Below are positions 14,209-23,232 of a stretch of DNA of 24,225 bases, piece after piece. Under the pieces are notes generated by a model. It had not been told where the DNA came from, did no database searches, and saw only the letters and a list, made by a program, of their open reading frames with translations. The translations under genes and the position numbers were made by a program. The DNA comes from Candidatus Uhrbacteria bacterium (GTDB lineage Bacteria > Patescibacteriota > Patescibacteriia > UBA9934 > UBA11717), in contig DOMJ01000049.1 in NCBI GenBank assembly GCA_003509895.1, positions 510 through 24,734 of the forward strand. The letters run 5' to 3'. Position 1 is the first letter of the stretch. Each line of letters opens with the position of its first letter.

Positions 14209-16458
14209 GGTGCGCGCGGCGCGCGTCTTTTTTGGTGTGTTAAGCAATGTCGTGGCCTGCTCTGGGGTGATGGTTAAAACGGTGTAATCCGCTTTTGCCG
14301 GAAGACTGCGCGATTCCTCACCAGCCTTGATATAAGGACCAAAGCGTCCCATCTGCGCCGTAATCGGTTCTCCTTTCCATTCGCCAAGCGTGCGGGGAAG
14401 AGAGAGGAGTTGCAATGCGGTTTTGAGATCAATATCTTCCATGGTCATCCCGCGGAGGAGGCTACCACGTTTTGGCTTCTCTTTGGCTTTTTTCATCTCT
14501 TCCGTCTGTTCGCCCAGCTGCACATATGGACCAAAGCGGCCGGTGCGCAACGTCACGGACAGACCGGACTCCGGGTCTGTGCCAAGGGATTCCGGCTCTA
14601 CTTCTTCTCGCTTGGATCCGTCCTTATTGAGCGGAATCGTGTGCTTACATGCTGGATAGTTGGAACAGGCCAAAAACTTTCCAAAGCGACCAATCTTAAT
14701 CACCATTGGGCTTTGACACTTTTCGCAGATCTCATCTGTAGCCTCTTCCGTGAGCTCTTTTTTGTCGAGCGTTTTGTCTTTTTCAACTAATGTTTTGTGA
14801 AACGGTTTGTAGAAGGCATCTATAACGGGCACCCATGCCGTTTTGCCTTCCTCAATATCATCAAATTGTTGCTCCATATCCGCCGTAAAATCCTTATCCA
14901 CAATATGGGGAAAGTGTTCCACAAGCAGGTCGTTAACCGTGTAGGCAATATCTGTTGGTGCGAGTCGTTTAGCCTCATCTCGTTCCACGTAACCACGATC
15001 AATAATGGTGGATATAGTTGGGGCGAAGGTGGATGGTCGTCCAATACCGTGTTCTTCCAGTTCTTTAACAAGCGTTGCGTCGGAATAGCGTGCCGGAGGT
15101 TCTGTAAAGTGCTGGGTTGGTTCTAAACGCGCTAACTGTACGGCGTCACCTTGTTGCATAACGGGAAGCAATACCTCTTTTGTGGTGTCCGGGTAGAGTT
15201 TGAGGTACCCGGGGAACGTAATCACAGATCCGGTTGTTCTGAATGATCCCACGTTGGAGCCCATCAGCACGGTTTCTTTATTTAAAAGTGCCTCCTTCAT
15301 CTGCGTAGCAACAGCGCGACGCCAAATCAGGTCGTACAATTTATATTGACGAGGATCCAAATGTGCCTGCAATGATTCCGGGGTGCGCGTTGGATCGGTT
15401 GGGCGGATCGCTTCATGTGCCTCTTGTGCTCCCTTACTCCCATTTTTAAAGACACGTGGTTTTGACAACGCATATTCCTTACCGAATGTTGTACGAACGT
15501 AGCTGTTTGCTTCTTGTAGAAACTGTTCGGACAAGTTGAGTGAGTCTGTACGCATGTAGGTAATCAAACCTGTCATTCCTTCTTTGCCGAGCTTAACACC
15601 CTCATACAGTTGTTGAGCCAAACGCATGGTTTGCTTGGAGCTAAAACCGAGACGGCTATTGGCATCTTGTTGCAATGTGGAGGTTCGGTACGGCGGCTTT
15701 GGTTGTTTTTTGGCACTTTTTTGTTCTATTGAATGAATGGTGTAGGAAGAGGCAAGTAATGTCTGTGTCATGGACTGCGCTTGTTCGGTTGTTTTGATAT
15801 CCATTTTACCCACCTTCTTTTCTTGAAAGGTGGCAAGCTTTGCCTCAAACTCCGTGTTGGAATGCTTCATGAACGCATCGAGCGTCCAGTACTCTTCTTT
15901 GTTAAACGCATCACGCTCACGCTCACGCTCCACCACAAAGCGCATGGCAACAGATTGCACTCGCCCAGCCGATAATCCGCGCGCAACCTTATTCCACAAA
16001 AAAGGAGACAATTCGTACCCTACAAGACGATCCAAAACACGACGTGCTTGCTGCGCGTTTACCAGATCAAGATTAATGTGACGTGGATTGTTAATGGCTT
16101 TTTCTATTGCCGTCTTGGTAATTTCGTGAAAGACAATCCGTTTTGCCTTTTTTGGATCAATTTTAAGCACGTTGGCCAGATGCCATCCGATCGCTTCTCC
16201 TTCTCGGTCGTCGTCCGTTGCAATGTAGATTTCTTCGGCTTTGCTTGCGAGTGATTTGAGTTCGGTGACGCGGGCTTTTTTGTCTGCCGGAACAACGTAT
16301 TGTGGGGCGTAATCCTTCTCAATTTCAATCCCCATTTTTGACTTTGGAAGATCGCGAATATGGCCAAAAGAAGATGTGACCTCATAGGCCGCACCTAATA
16401 TTTTTTTTACCGTTTTCGCCTTTGTAGGAGACTCAACAATAACGAGACGTTTTCCCAT
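14194..16458 (-). CDS. topA: DNA topoisomerase I (type IA)
   Basis: Relaxes negative supercoils by transient single-strand breakage. 754 aa. The Toprim domain starts RLVIVESPTKAKTVKKIL (E9) and includes ATDDDREGEAIGWHL (D82-E88). The catalytic tyrosine is Y301 in GLITYMRTDS. HEAIRPTDP and HGIGRPSTFAPTISTI are the usual core motifs. The C-terminus has one four-cysteine zinc finger (CEKCQSPMVIKIGRFGKFLACSNYPAC), then two repeats with GRFGPYVQLG and GRFGPYIKAG, of the cysteine-free type. It ends in a basic tail, TRAARTKKAA. Last gene of the minus-strand cluster, with its own promoter in the gap after dprA. Confidence 0.96.
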   Translation of the reverse strand: MGKRLVIVESPTKAKTVKKILGAAYEVTSSFGHIRDLPKSKMGIEIEKDYAPQYVVPADKKARVTELKSLASKAEEIYIATDDDREGEAIGWHLANVLKIDPKKAKRIVFHEITKTAIEKAINNPRHINLDLVNAQQARRVLDRLVGYELSPFLWNKVARGLSAGRVQSVAMRFVVERERERDAFNKEEYWTLDAFMKHSNTEFEAKLATFQEKKVGKMDIKTTEQAQSMTQTLLASSYTIHSIEQKSAKKQPKPPYRTSTLQQDANSRLGFSSKQTMRLAQQLYEGVKLGKEGMTGLITYMRTDSLNLSEQFLQEANSYVRTTFGKEYALSKPRVFKNGSKGAQEAHEAIRPTDPTRTPESLQAHLDPRQYKLYDLIWRRAVATQMKEALLNKETVLMGSNVGSFRTTGSVITFPGYLKLYPDTTKEVLLPVMQQGDAVQLARLEPTQHFTEPPARYSDATLVKELEEHGIGRPSTFAPTISTIIDRGYVERDEAKRLAPTDIAYTVNDLLVEHFPHIVDKDFTADMEQQFDDIEEGKTAWVPVIDAFYKPFHKTLVEKDKTLDKKELTEEATDEICEKCQSPMVIKIGRFGKFLACSNYPACKHTIPLNKDGSKREEVEPESLGTDPESGLSVTLRTGRFGPYVQLGEQTEEMKKAKEKPKRGSLLRGMTMEDIDLKTALQLLSLPRTLGEWKGEPITAQMGRFGPYIKAGEESRSLPAKADYTVLTITPEQATTLLNTPKKTRAARTKKAA

Positions 16459-16478
16459 AAGTGATAGTTTCGTCAGGG

Positions 16479-16507
16479 ATCATGCGTGAGAGAAGACGGT
16501 CTGTCAA
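16479..16507 (-). promoter_or_regulatory. Promoter of topA
   Basis: On minus: consensus -35 TTGACA (16502-16507), 17-bp spacer, -10 CATGAT (16479-16484), located in the 58-bp dprA-topA gap. It allows topA to be expressed independently of the upstream genes; the leader is about 12-14 nt. Confidence 0.65.
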
Positions 16508-16516
16508 GTTTTGTGT

Positions 16517-17602
16517 TCACACGACTCGGGTGATGTATCCACCGGGCAAGATAAGAACAAGGCGTTTGAGTTCCATGAGAGTGAGATGTCCGGCGAGATC
16601 GGTAACGGGCATCGTGAGGGTTCTGGACAGATCATCCATTAACGTTGGCTCGTGATCAAGTTCGTTGAGAATACGTTGTTCCGTGGGATCGTGCAGGGTG
16701 TGATTGGAAATGACTTGTGCGGTTTGTGAGGCTTCCAAATCTATCACCTCTAGAACGTCGTTGGCACAGGTAACAAGGGTGGCGCCTTGGCGAATAAGGG
16801 CGTGCGTACCAGCGGATCTGTCAGACGTAACCATACCCGGCACGGCGCAGACCTCTCGATTTTCCGCAAGCGCACAATCGGCGGAAATGAGACTTCCGGA
16901 TTTAAGGGCCGCCTCCACCACAATTGTTGCTCGCGACAGGCCGGCTACAATCCGATTGCGTTGCGGAAAGTTGTGTGCTTCCGCGGCTGTTCCAATAGGA
17001 TGCTCGCTTACTAAACATCCGTCAGCGGCTAAAATATCGCGGGCCAGAGGAATATGAAAACTTGGCGAAAGACAGGCTTCATCCAATCCTCCTGCCAGCA
17101 CGGCGAGCGTATATCCGCCCTGTGACAACGCGGCTTTATGCGCATCTCCATCAATTCCGAGTGCTAAACCGGATACAATACCAAAACCCATGCGTGTTAA
17201 ATCGCCCGCAAGACGACTTGTTACCGTATGACCGTACGCGGTCGCGCGTCTGGATCCAACCATGCTGATGAGCACCTGCGAGGGTGTTGGAAGAGAGCCT
17301 TTGTAAAAGAGCAGGGGAGGCGGGTCGTGAATTTCCTTCAGGAGAACCGGATATGCGTCGCAGGTCCAAGATAAGACGTGGACGTTCTGTTTTTGCAGAA
17401 GTGCTTGTTCTTTATCAAAATCAAATGTGTGGCGTGTTGCGGAAAACCGTTTGACGATACTTGGAGGAAAGGCGTGTTGGTTAAATGTTTCTACGAGGCG
17501 AATGGGGTCACGTAAACGCAACAACACACGTCTTACTTGCGTGCTGTGAAGGACATGGGCGCGTGCGAGCATGAGCCATGCGGAAAGGACATTCTGATTC
17601 AT
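16517..17602 (-). CDS. dprA: DNA-processing protein DprA (Smf)
   Basis: DprA binds incoming single-stranded DNA during natural transformation and loads RecA. 361 aa. An N-terminal helical region (1-95) precedes the Rossmann-like domain with VGSRRATAYG (115-124), SGLALGIDGDAH (144-155), NFPQRNRIVAGLS (211-223) and SGSLISA (235-241). A C-terminal winged helix (about 303-361, DPTEQRILNELDHEPTLMDDLSRTL) follows, as in full-length DprA proteins. It starts 11 bases after the pth stop, so it is probably cotranscribed with it. Together with type IV pili, not visible here, it would support DNA uptake. Confidence 0.94.
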   Translation of the reverse strand: MNQNVLSAWLMLARAHVLHSTQVRRVLLRLRDPIRLVETFNQHAFPPSIVKRFSATRHTFDFDKEQALLQKQNVHVLSWTCDAYPVLLKEIHDPPPLLFYKGSLPTPSQVLISMVGSRRATAYGHTVTSRLAGDLTRMGFGIVSGLALGIDGDAHKAALSQGGYTLAVLAGGLDEACLSPSFHIPLARDILAADGCLVSEHPIGTAAEAHNFPQRNRIVAGLSRATIVVEAALKSGSLISADCALAENREVCAVPGMVTSDRSAGTHALIRQGATLVTCANDVLEVIDLEASQTAQVISNHTLHDPTEQRILNELDHEPTLMDDLSRTLTMPVTDLAGHLTLMELKRLVLILPGGYITRVV

Positions 17603-17613
17603 GGGTCCCGGGA

Positions 17614-18183
17614 TTATGAGTGATCCTGGGGAGGGGCCACAATAAATTCGTGGAGTTTATGAAGAGTTTGTTGAACCAGTTGATCAAGTTGTTGTTGTTC
17701 AGACTCTGTCCATTTTGCAAGGACAAAATTCTCTAAGGTCACATTCGGATTGTCTCCACGGCCAATGCCAAAGCGCAGTCGCCAGAAGGTATCGGTACCC
17801 AAACGTTGAACGAGTGATTTAAGCCCATTGTGTCCGGCCGTGCCACCTCCTTGCTTTAAACGGATATCGCCAAAAGGGAGATCTGCTTCGTCGTGAATAA
17901 CGAGGATTGCCTCTACAGGAATCTTGTAATAGGAAGCATAGGATTGCACAGCCTCACCGGAGAGATTCATAAACGTCTGCGGTTTGAGAAGATGAACCGT
18001 AACGCCGTCTACGGTTGTATTGGCGGAAAGGGCTTTGTGCGCTTTTTCTTGCGACCAAGTGTCATCTACAAAGGTATCCAAGATGTGGAAGCCTACATTG
18101 TGACGTGTCGCATCAAATTCCATCCCCGGATTTCCAAGGCCCACGAGAAGCACGGTGTTAAACCTTTTTGCTTGGGATGGCAT
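17614..18183 (-). CDS. pth: Peptidyl-tRNA hydrolase
   Basis: Cleaves peptidyl-tRNAs released from stalled ribosomes. 189 aa, normal for bacterial Pth. Visible motifs are LLVGLGNPGMEFDATRHNVGF with catalytic H28, QTFMNLSG (N73), VIHDEADLPFGDIRLKQGGGTAGHNGLKS (D101 and N119), and WRLRFGIGRG. I start it at ATG 18183 (MPSQAKRFNTVLLVG), since the longer frame adds only residues overlapping der. With this start it overlaps der by 26 bases in another frame, consistent with coupled translation. The C-terminus (LHKLHEFIVAPPQDHS) is slightly extended. Confidence 0.94.
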   Translation of the reverse strand: MPSQAKRFNTVLLVGLGNPGMEFDATRHNVGFHILDTFVDDTWSQEKAHKALSANTTVDGVTVHLLKPQTFMNLSGEAVQSYASYYKIPVEAILVIHDEADLPFGDIRLKQGGGTAGHNGLKSLVQRLGTDTFWRLRFGIGRGDNPNVTLENFVLAKWTESEQQQLDQLVQQTLHKLHEFIVAPPQDHS

Positions 18184-19516
18184 AAAAAATAATCGGTGTT
18201 CCAATAAACCCGAACGTCTCTCGGAGACGGTTTTCTAAAAACCGCGAGTAAGAGGCGTGGAGAACGTCGGTGCGCTGTCCTTTAATCACCAACTCAAAGC
18301 GGGGAGGGTTTACACCAACTTGCTTGAGACGGAAAATCGTCGGATGAGCCACGCCTTTTCCACGAGCCGGCTTGTGGCGAGAAATCGTCTGATTCAAGAA
18401 CTTGTCTAAAGCGTTTTCATCGATCACGCGCTCGCGCTCTTTGAGAATTGTATCAAATAAGGGGAAGAGCTTGTGAATACGCTGACGTTCTTTTGCGGAA
18501 ACTGTCAAGATGGGGGCAAAACGAATAAAGGGTAAGTGTCCATACACATAGCGTTTCATATCCGCGACGGCCTGCGTTTCCTTGCCTTCCATAAGATCCC
18601 ATTTATTTACGGCAATCACACATCCCACACCTGCCTGGCGAATAAGACCGGCAAGCTTTTTTTCTTGTTGATCAATTGGCTTGGTTGCGTCTAAAACAAG
18701 GACAACAATATCTACGCGTTTTAAAACTTCCAACGTCTGTTTTACGCCTGCGCGTTCTAGTCCTTGAGAGACGCGCGCCTTTCTTCGTACGCCGGCGGTA
18801 TCTACAATAATGTATTGTTTTCCGTCAAATTCAACCAATGTGTCATTTGGTTCTCGCGTGGTGTGAGCAATTGGCGAGGTGATAAAGCGTTCCTCACCCA
18901 AGATTTCATTGATCATGGAAGACTTACCCACGTTTGGTTCTCCAATAAAAGCGATTTTTGGAAACGCTTCTTCTTTATAGTCCTCTACGTGTTTACCAAG
19001 TTTCTGGAACGCCTCAAACAGGGCATCCAAGAGGTCGCCTAATCCATTTCCCCGAACAGCGCTTACAGGACGCGGCACCTCTAGTCCGGTGCGGTACCAC
19101 TCAGGTTCTGTAACGGCCTCTTTGGTACGACCATCTGCCTTATTTCCGACAACGATCACGGGTTTGGCGGATCCGATGAGGCTACGGGCAATTTTTAGGT
19201 CTTGCTGTAAGAGCCCTTCTTTTACGTCCAACACCATTAAAATCACGTCTGCCTCTTGCATGGCGAGCTCTGTTTGATACTGGACAACATCGTCAAATGT
19301 TTCTGTTTTGTTGTATTCAATTCCACCCGTATCTACGATTCTAAATAACTGACCACGCCAGAGTACAAGTCCATCTTTACGATCGCGTGTGGTTCCGGGG
19401 ATATCGGAAATCATGGCTCTGCTTGTTTCCGTGAGACGGTTAAAGAGCGTCGATTTGCCGACGTTTGCGCGTCCAACAAGGACGGCGGTAGGAAGATGGG
19501 ATGCGGAGGCTTTCAT
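18158..19516 (-). CDS. der: Ribosome assembly GTPase Der (EngA)
   Basis: Tandem-GTPase factor for 50S subunit maturation. 452 aa. First G domain: GRANVGKS (15-22), PGTTRDR, DTGG (62-65), NKAD (125-128). Second G domain: GEPNVGKS (192-199), HTTREPND, DTAG (239-242), NKWD (304-307). The C-terminal KH-like domain contains NPPRFELVIKGQRTDVLHASYSRFLENRLRETF. I prefer ATG 19516 (MKASASHLPTAVLVGRANVGKST), which places the P-loop at the usual distance; an in-frame ATG at 19585 would add 23 residues with no family similarity. Preceded by lytR, followed by pth with a 26-base overlap. Confidence 0.94.
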   Translation of the reverse strand: MKASASHLPTAVLVGRANVGKSTLFNRLTETSRAMISDIPGTTRDRKDGLVLWRGQLFRIVDTGGIEYNKTETFDDVVQYQTELAMQEADVILMVLDVKEGLLQQDLKIARSLIGSAKPVIVVGNKADGRTKEAVTEPEWYRTGLEVPRPVSAVRGNGLGDLLDALFEAFQKLGKHVEDYKEEAFPKIAFIGEPNVGKSSMINEILGEERFITSPIAHTTREPNDTLVEFDGKQYIIVDTAGVRRKARVSQGLERAGVKQTLEVLKRVDIVVLVLDATKPIDQQEKKLAGLIRQAGVGCVIAVNKWDLMEGKETQAVADMKRYVYGHLPFIRFAPILTVSAKERQRIHKLFPLFDTILKERERVIDENALDKFLNQTISRHKPARGKGVAHPTIFRLKQVGVNPPRFELVIKGQRTDVLHASYSRFLENRLRETFGFIGTPIIFYAIPSKKV

Positions 19517-19611
19517 GTGAGACAAGGTAGACGCGTTCCGGTTCAGAACGCAGAAAGAATCAGGGAAATCTGCCCACTGATCCATTAAAAGGCGATCAAC
19601 GCTTAAAGGGG

Positions 19612-21078
19612 CTAGCGCTGTACGAGATTTGCCGAATTCTGCCCTAAAACGATCAAAAAGTCAACAGATGGAGCCACGCTGCCGTCACGAAGGCCTTCAT
19701 CCTTTAGGGTAATGGTTCTTGGAGTGAGATCGTCTGTAAAGAGCCATCCGGTAACTGTTGTAGCCACATCGGCCTTTAAGTACTCCTGTAATTCTTTGAG
19801 AGCGTCCGGATATTGGCCTTCTGTAAAGTCATAAATCACCGTGTGATCCCAATCGCGGTTGTTGGAATTAGCCACGGAGGCCACCTCAAAGCCTTGACCC
19901 TCCAATAGTTGTGAGGTTCTAAAGGCAAGACCACTTATGTCTGTGCCGTTTTCAATGCGTATGCGTACGAGTTGTTGCGGGATGGAATCGGGAGTGACGG
20001 GGGCAAACGCAGGATTGTCTTCAAACACGTTTGCGGCAATGGCACGCACGCCGGACCAGTCATCGTTGTCTGGGAGGAGAACGTAGGCGCCGTTGAGATT
20101 GGTTTCGTAGAGGGGACTGTCTGCACCGGAATCCAGTACGTAGTGTGTGATATTATTTGGATCCAAATCACGCGCAAAGGTGGCGAGGCGTAAAATCTCC
20201 CAGGTGCTGAGGTTGGTCTCTATACTTTCTTTTACGGTGCCAATCAGATCGCTAATCCGTTTTGGATTAAAAATGGTGTTGGCAGAAAACAGTTTGTCTT
20301 TTACGGCGAGAAGAATTTTTTGTTGACGGCGAGAACGTGCAAAATCAGATCCTTCGCCATTTGTGCCATGACGTGAGCGTGCGTATTGCAAAGCTCTCTT
20401 CCCATCCATATGTTGCCATCCCTGCGCAAATTGAATCGTCTGCGTGAGGTGATCGTCGCTTGGATATGTAGGGTCCAAAAAGGCATTTTCTACGTATACA
20501 TCTACACCGCCCAAAGCATTCAAAAATTTTTCAAATCCGGTAAAGTCAATTCGGACAAAGTAGTTGATCTCTTGACCGATCACGTCTCCAATGACTCCGG
20601 AGGCGTAACGTGCGCCGTGACCCGGGTCTTCTAACTCTCCAAAGTAGTTGGCGTGATTGATTTTTCGCCAGCCGTAGCCGGGAATAGGAATCGCTAAATC
20701 GCGTGGAATGCTCATCATGCCTACCGTTCCTGTAGAAGGTTTGAGAGAGGTAAAAATAATCGTGTCGGACAAATCAGGTCCGTCGTGACCCGCGCCACCA
20801 ATGCCGAGCAACATCACATTCACGCGATCTTGTTCCTCTCCGGTTAATGTTCTGTCGCCACTTGTTACAAAGGAAGCGAACGATCGGAGAAATCCTACGC
20901 TTTTTCCCGTCTCTGCTGCGAGATGCGTTTTGGTCATCGCAAAAGAAAATCCGACGCCAATGAGCACTCCAACAAAAACAGTAAGAAAAAAATAACGTCC
21001 AAGCGCCCACGGGCTTGGTTTTGGATTTGGATTGAGTTCAAAGTGGTCTTTAAGGAGATTGATTCGAGGATCATCCAT
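19612..21078 (-). CDS. LytR-CpsA-Psr (LCP) family cell-wall glycopolymer ligase with LytR_C domain
   Basis: LCP proteins attach undecaprenyl-linked glycopolymers to peptidoglycan outside the membrane. 488 aa. A short cytoplasmic N-terminus is followed by one helix (about 27-47, FFLTVFVGVLIGVGFSF). The LCP domain (about 86-260) shows LSDTIIFTSLKP, MMSIPRDLAIPIPGYGWRKINHANYFG (R126-D127), GGVDVYVENAF and the arginine-rich ALQYARSRHG with SDFARSRRQQKIL. A C-terminal LytR_C-like domain begins near VRIRIENGTDISGLA (about 368) and ends near residue 455. It fits with the glycosyltransferase and carboxypeptidase at the left end as part of envelope assembly. Its promoter predicts a leaderless mRNA. 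Confidence 0.93.
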   Translation of the reverse strand: MDDPRINLLKDHFELNPNPKPSPWALGRYFFLTVFVGVLIGVGFSFAMTKTHLAAETGKSVGFLRSFASFVTSGDRTLTGEEQDRVNVMLLGIGGAGHDGPDLSDTIIFTSLKPSTGTVGMMSIPRDLAIPIPGYGWRKINHANYFGELEDPGHGARYASGVIGDVIGQEINYFVRIDFTGFEKFLNALGGVDVYVENAFLDPTYPSDDHLTQTIQFAQGWQHMDGKRALQYARSRHGTNGEGSDFARSRRQQKILLAVKDKLFSANTIFNPKRISDLIGTVKESIETNLSTWEILRLATFARDLDPNNITHYVLDSGADSPLYETNLNGAYVLLPDNDDWSGVRAIAANVFEDNPAFAPVTPDSIPQQLVRIRIENGTDISGLAFRTSQLLEGQGFEVASVANSNNRDWDHTVIYDFTEGQYPDALKELQEYLKADVATTVTGWLFTDDLTPRTITLKDEGLRDGSVAPSVDFLIVLGQNSANLVQR

Positions 21079-21084
21079 GCGCGC

Positions 21085-21113
21085 ATTCTACTCAAGTTTG
21101 ACCCAAGGTGCAA
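21085..21113 (-). promoter_or_regulatory. Promoter of the lytR-der-pth-dprA series
   Basis: On minus: -35 TTGCAC (21108-21113), 17-bp spacer, -10 TAGAAT (21085-21090). Only six bases (GCGCGC) separate the -10 from ATG 21078, so the expected first nucleotide is the A of the start codon. Confidence 0.75.
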
Positions 21114-21116
21114 CCC

Positions 21117-21145
21117 TTGATTTTTCTAAAAAATCATGCTAGTAT
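21117..21145 (+). promoter_or_regulatory. Promoter of lepB-hisS
   Basis: -35 TTGATT (21117-21122), 17-bp spacer, extended -10 TGCTAGTAT (hexamer 21140-21145). The predicted leader to ATG 21167 is about 15 nt without Shine-Dalgarno. An 8-bp inverted repeat, TGATTTTT-CTA-AAAAATCA (21118-21136), covers the -35 and spacer and could be an operator. Confidence 0.65.
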
Positions 21146-21166
21146 GCCTTTATCCTAGCAATAAAC

Positions 21167-21805
21167 ATGTTTAAGAAAAAAATCACAACAGAAAACGAGC
21201 AGGTTTTAATCCCCTCCCTTTTGGTCCGTGTTTTTGGACCAGCTTTAGGCGGTGTTTTGTTGTTTGGATTGGAGATTATTCAAATCGTTGTCATAGCAGC
21301 AGCGATTATTATCCCCATTCGTTATTTTTTGGTGCAGCCGTTTTATGTGCGCGGAGCCAGTATGGAGCCGACCTTTGAAGACAGGGAGTACCTGTTAATA
21401 GATGAAATCAGTTATCGATTCCAAGATCCGGTCCGTGGGGATGTTATCGTGTTTCGCTATCCGCAAGATAGAACGCAGTTCTTTATTAAGCGCATCATTG
21501 GTCTACCGGGCGATACGGTCCGAGTCCAGGATGGAACGGTAACGGTGATTGATTCCGCCCATACAAATGGTGTCGTACTCCAAGAAAGTTACGTGTCGCA
21601 ACCGATAACGCTTGGCAGTGAGTATGTCACCTTAAATCCAGACGAATACTTTGTCCTGGGTGATAATCGTCCGGCAAGTATGGATTCACGCAATTTTGGT
21701 CCAATTAAGTCAGAACATATCGTAGGCCGTGTCTGGTTACGCGGATTACCGTTAGATCGTTTCTCGATCTTCCAAACCCCTACGTACGAATCGTTTAGCG
21801 AATAA
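21167..21805 (+). CDS. lepB: Signal peptidase I
   Basis: Membrane-bound serine protease that removes signal peptides of Sec/Tat substrates. 212 aa. One N-terminal helix (about 26-52, GGVLLFGLEIIQIVVIAAAIIIPI) precedes box B with the nucleophile S65 (RGASMEPTF). The general base is K108 in box D (FFIKRIIGLPGDTVRV). Box E is GDNRPASMDSRNFG (164-177). It would process the carboxypeptidase and the GC-rich exported protein of this window. hisS starts two bases after its stop. Confidence 0.95.
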   Translation: MFKKKITTENEQVLIPSLLVRVFGPALGGVLLFGLEIIQIVVIAAAIIIPIRYFLVQPFYVRGASMEPTFEDREYLLIDEISYRFQDPVRGDVIVFRYPQDRTQFFIKRIIGLPGDTVRVQDGTVTVIDSAHTNGVVLQESYVSQPITLGSEYVTLNPDEYFVLGDNRPASMDSRNFGPIKSEHIVGRVWLRGLPLDRFSIFQTPTYESFSE

Positions 21806-21807
21806 AT

Positions 21808-23127
21808 ATGGCAGAGAGTAAAGAAGGTGCAGCAGATAAAAAGAAGTCTAAGGCGGTGGAGACCCTGCGTGGGATGCGAGACATTCTTCCGGATGAGCAA
21901 ATCTATTGGGAGTATTTTAGACGAAAGGCGCGAGAGATTGCCGATACCTATTCCTATGGACGCATTGAGACGCCGATCCTGGAGCAGGAAAAGCTGTTTA
22001 GCCGTACACTGGGCAAACAAACAGACGTGGTAGAAAAAGAAATGTACGTGTTTGATGATAAGGGAGGAGACAAGGTTGCACTGCGACCGGAGGCAACCGC
22101 ATCCGTGGTTCGCGCCTACATTAATCACGGAATGCTGAATCTTCCGCAGCCGGTAAAGATGTGGTACATGGGGCCGATGTTTCGGTACGATCGTCCGCAA
22201 TCCGGCCGTTACCGCCAGTTTTATCAATATGGATTGGAGGTGATTGGCGGGGGAGATGCTGTGGTAGATGCGCAACTTATTTTGATTGCTACAAAATTGT
22301 TTGAAGATCTTGGGTTAAAAGTGAAGGTGGAGATTAACTCCATTGGAACGATGCAGACGCGACAAGAATATAAGATAGAGTTGGTTGCCTACGCACGCAA
22401 GAATAAAAAAGACTTGTGTGAGGACTGTATGCGTCGTATGGCAAAGAACCCGTTACGTTTGTTGGATTGTAAAGTTGAGGCATGCCATGCCATCATGAAG
22501 AACGCTCCACAAATTGTGGACTGGCTGGATGACCCGTCGCGTGATCACTTTATGGAGTTGATCGAGTACTTAGATGAGGTAGGTGTGCCGTATGTGCTCA
22601 ACCCGCATTTGGTGCGCGGATTGGACTATTACAATAGAACCGTGTTTGAGATTGTGCCGGATCGAGGAGATGATGCAGAATCCGGTTCTCAATCTGCTCT
22701 TGCCGCCGGTGGACGTTATGATGAGTTGGTAGAAATGATGGGAGGACGAGAACAAACGCCAGCCGTCGGATTTGCCGTGGGTATAGAACGAGCGATTTTG
22801 GAGATGAAGCAGCAGAATGTGGAACCGCCAGCCATGCCGGTGCCTGATGTCTTTTTTGCTCAGCTTGGAAAAGAAGCACGACGTGCGTCTTTGCGCTTGT
22901 TTGAAGAAGTGCGTAAGGCGGGATTTAATGTGGTTGAGGCGTTTGGCAAGGCAAGCCTTAAGGCGCAATTGGAAAGTGCCAATAAAGTTGGTGCGCATGT
23001 GGCGGTGATTTTGGGACAACAGGAGGTCCAAGATGGAACGATTATTGTTCGCGATATGGATTCCGGTTCGCAAGAAACGATTCCGATTGAGAAGTTGATA
23101 GACAATCTCAAGCGTATTCTTAAGTAG
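21808..23127 (+). CDS. hisS: Histidyl-tRNA synthetase
   Basis: Charges tRNA-His with histidine; class II synthetase. 439 aa. The N-terminus has RGMRDILPDE (21-30). Motif 2 is FRYDRPQSGRYRQFYQYG (125-142). The histidine signatures are LVRGLDYYNRTVFEI (268-282) and AAGGRYDEL (299-307), and motif 3 is AVGFAVGIERAI (319-330). The C-terminal anticodon-binding domain starts near VFFAQLGKEARR (about 349) and contains GAHVAVILGQQEVQDGTI. A charged N-terminal extension (MAESKEGAADKKKSKAVE) is longer than usual. Second gene of the lepB-hisS unit, followed by a terminator. Confidence 0.96.
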   Translation: MAESKEGAADKKKSKAVETLRGMRDILPDEQIYWEYFRRKAREIADTYSYGRIETPILEQEKLFSRTLGKQTDVVEKEMYVFDDKGGDKVALRPEATASVVRAYINHGMLNLPQPVKMWYMGPMFRYDRPQSGRYRQFYQYGLEVIGGGDAVVDAQLILIATKLFEDLGLKVKVEINSIGTMQTRQEYKIELVAYARKNKKDLCEDCMRRMAKNPLRLLDCKVEACHAIMKNAPQIVDWLDDPSRDHFMELIEYLDEVGVPYVLNPHLVRGLDYYNRTVFEIVPDRGDDAESGSQSALAAGGRYDELVEMMGGREQTPAVGFAVGIERAILEMKQQNVEPPAMPVPDVFFAQLGKEARRASLRLFEEVRKAGFNVVEAFGKASLKAQLESANKVGAHVAVILGQQEVQDGTIIVRDMDSGSQETIPIEKLIDNLKRILK

Positions 23128-23131
23128 GTTT

Positions 23132-23158
23132 AAAAACCACCCGTATGGGTGGTTTTTT
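23132..23158 (+). terminator. Terminator of lepB-hisS
   Basis: Core stem ACCACCC-GTAT-GGGTGGT flanked by A5 and T6, starting 4 bases after the hisS stop. A-rich on the left as well, so it could work in both directions. Confidence 0.9.
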
Positions 23159-23232
23159 GCAGGATCACCTACTTACAGAAAGCGGATGATGACCTGCATT
23201 TTCTGTCCGACGTATACGATTGTTTTAGCTCG

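Noticed and set aside
19517..19585. Upstream start adding 23 residues to Der
   Set aside because: The extra residues (MDQWADFPDSFCVLNRNAST then LSH) do not resemble Der, and the family normally begins about 10-15 residues before the first P-loop.
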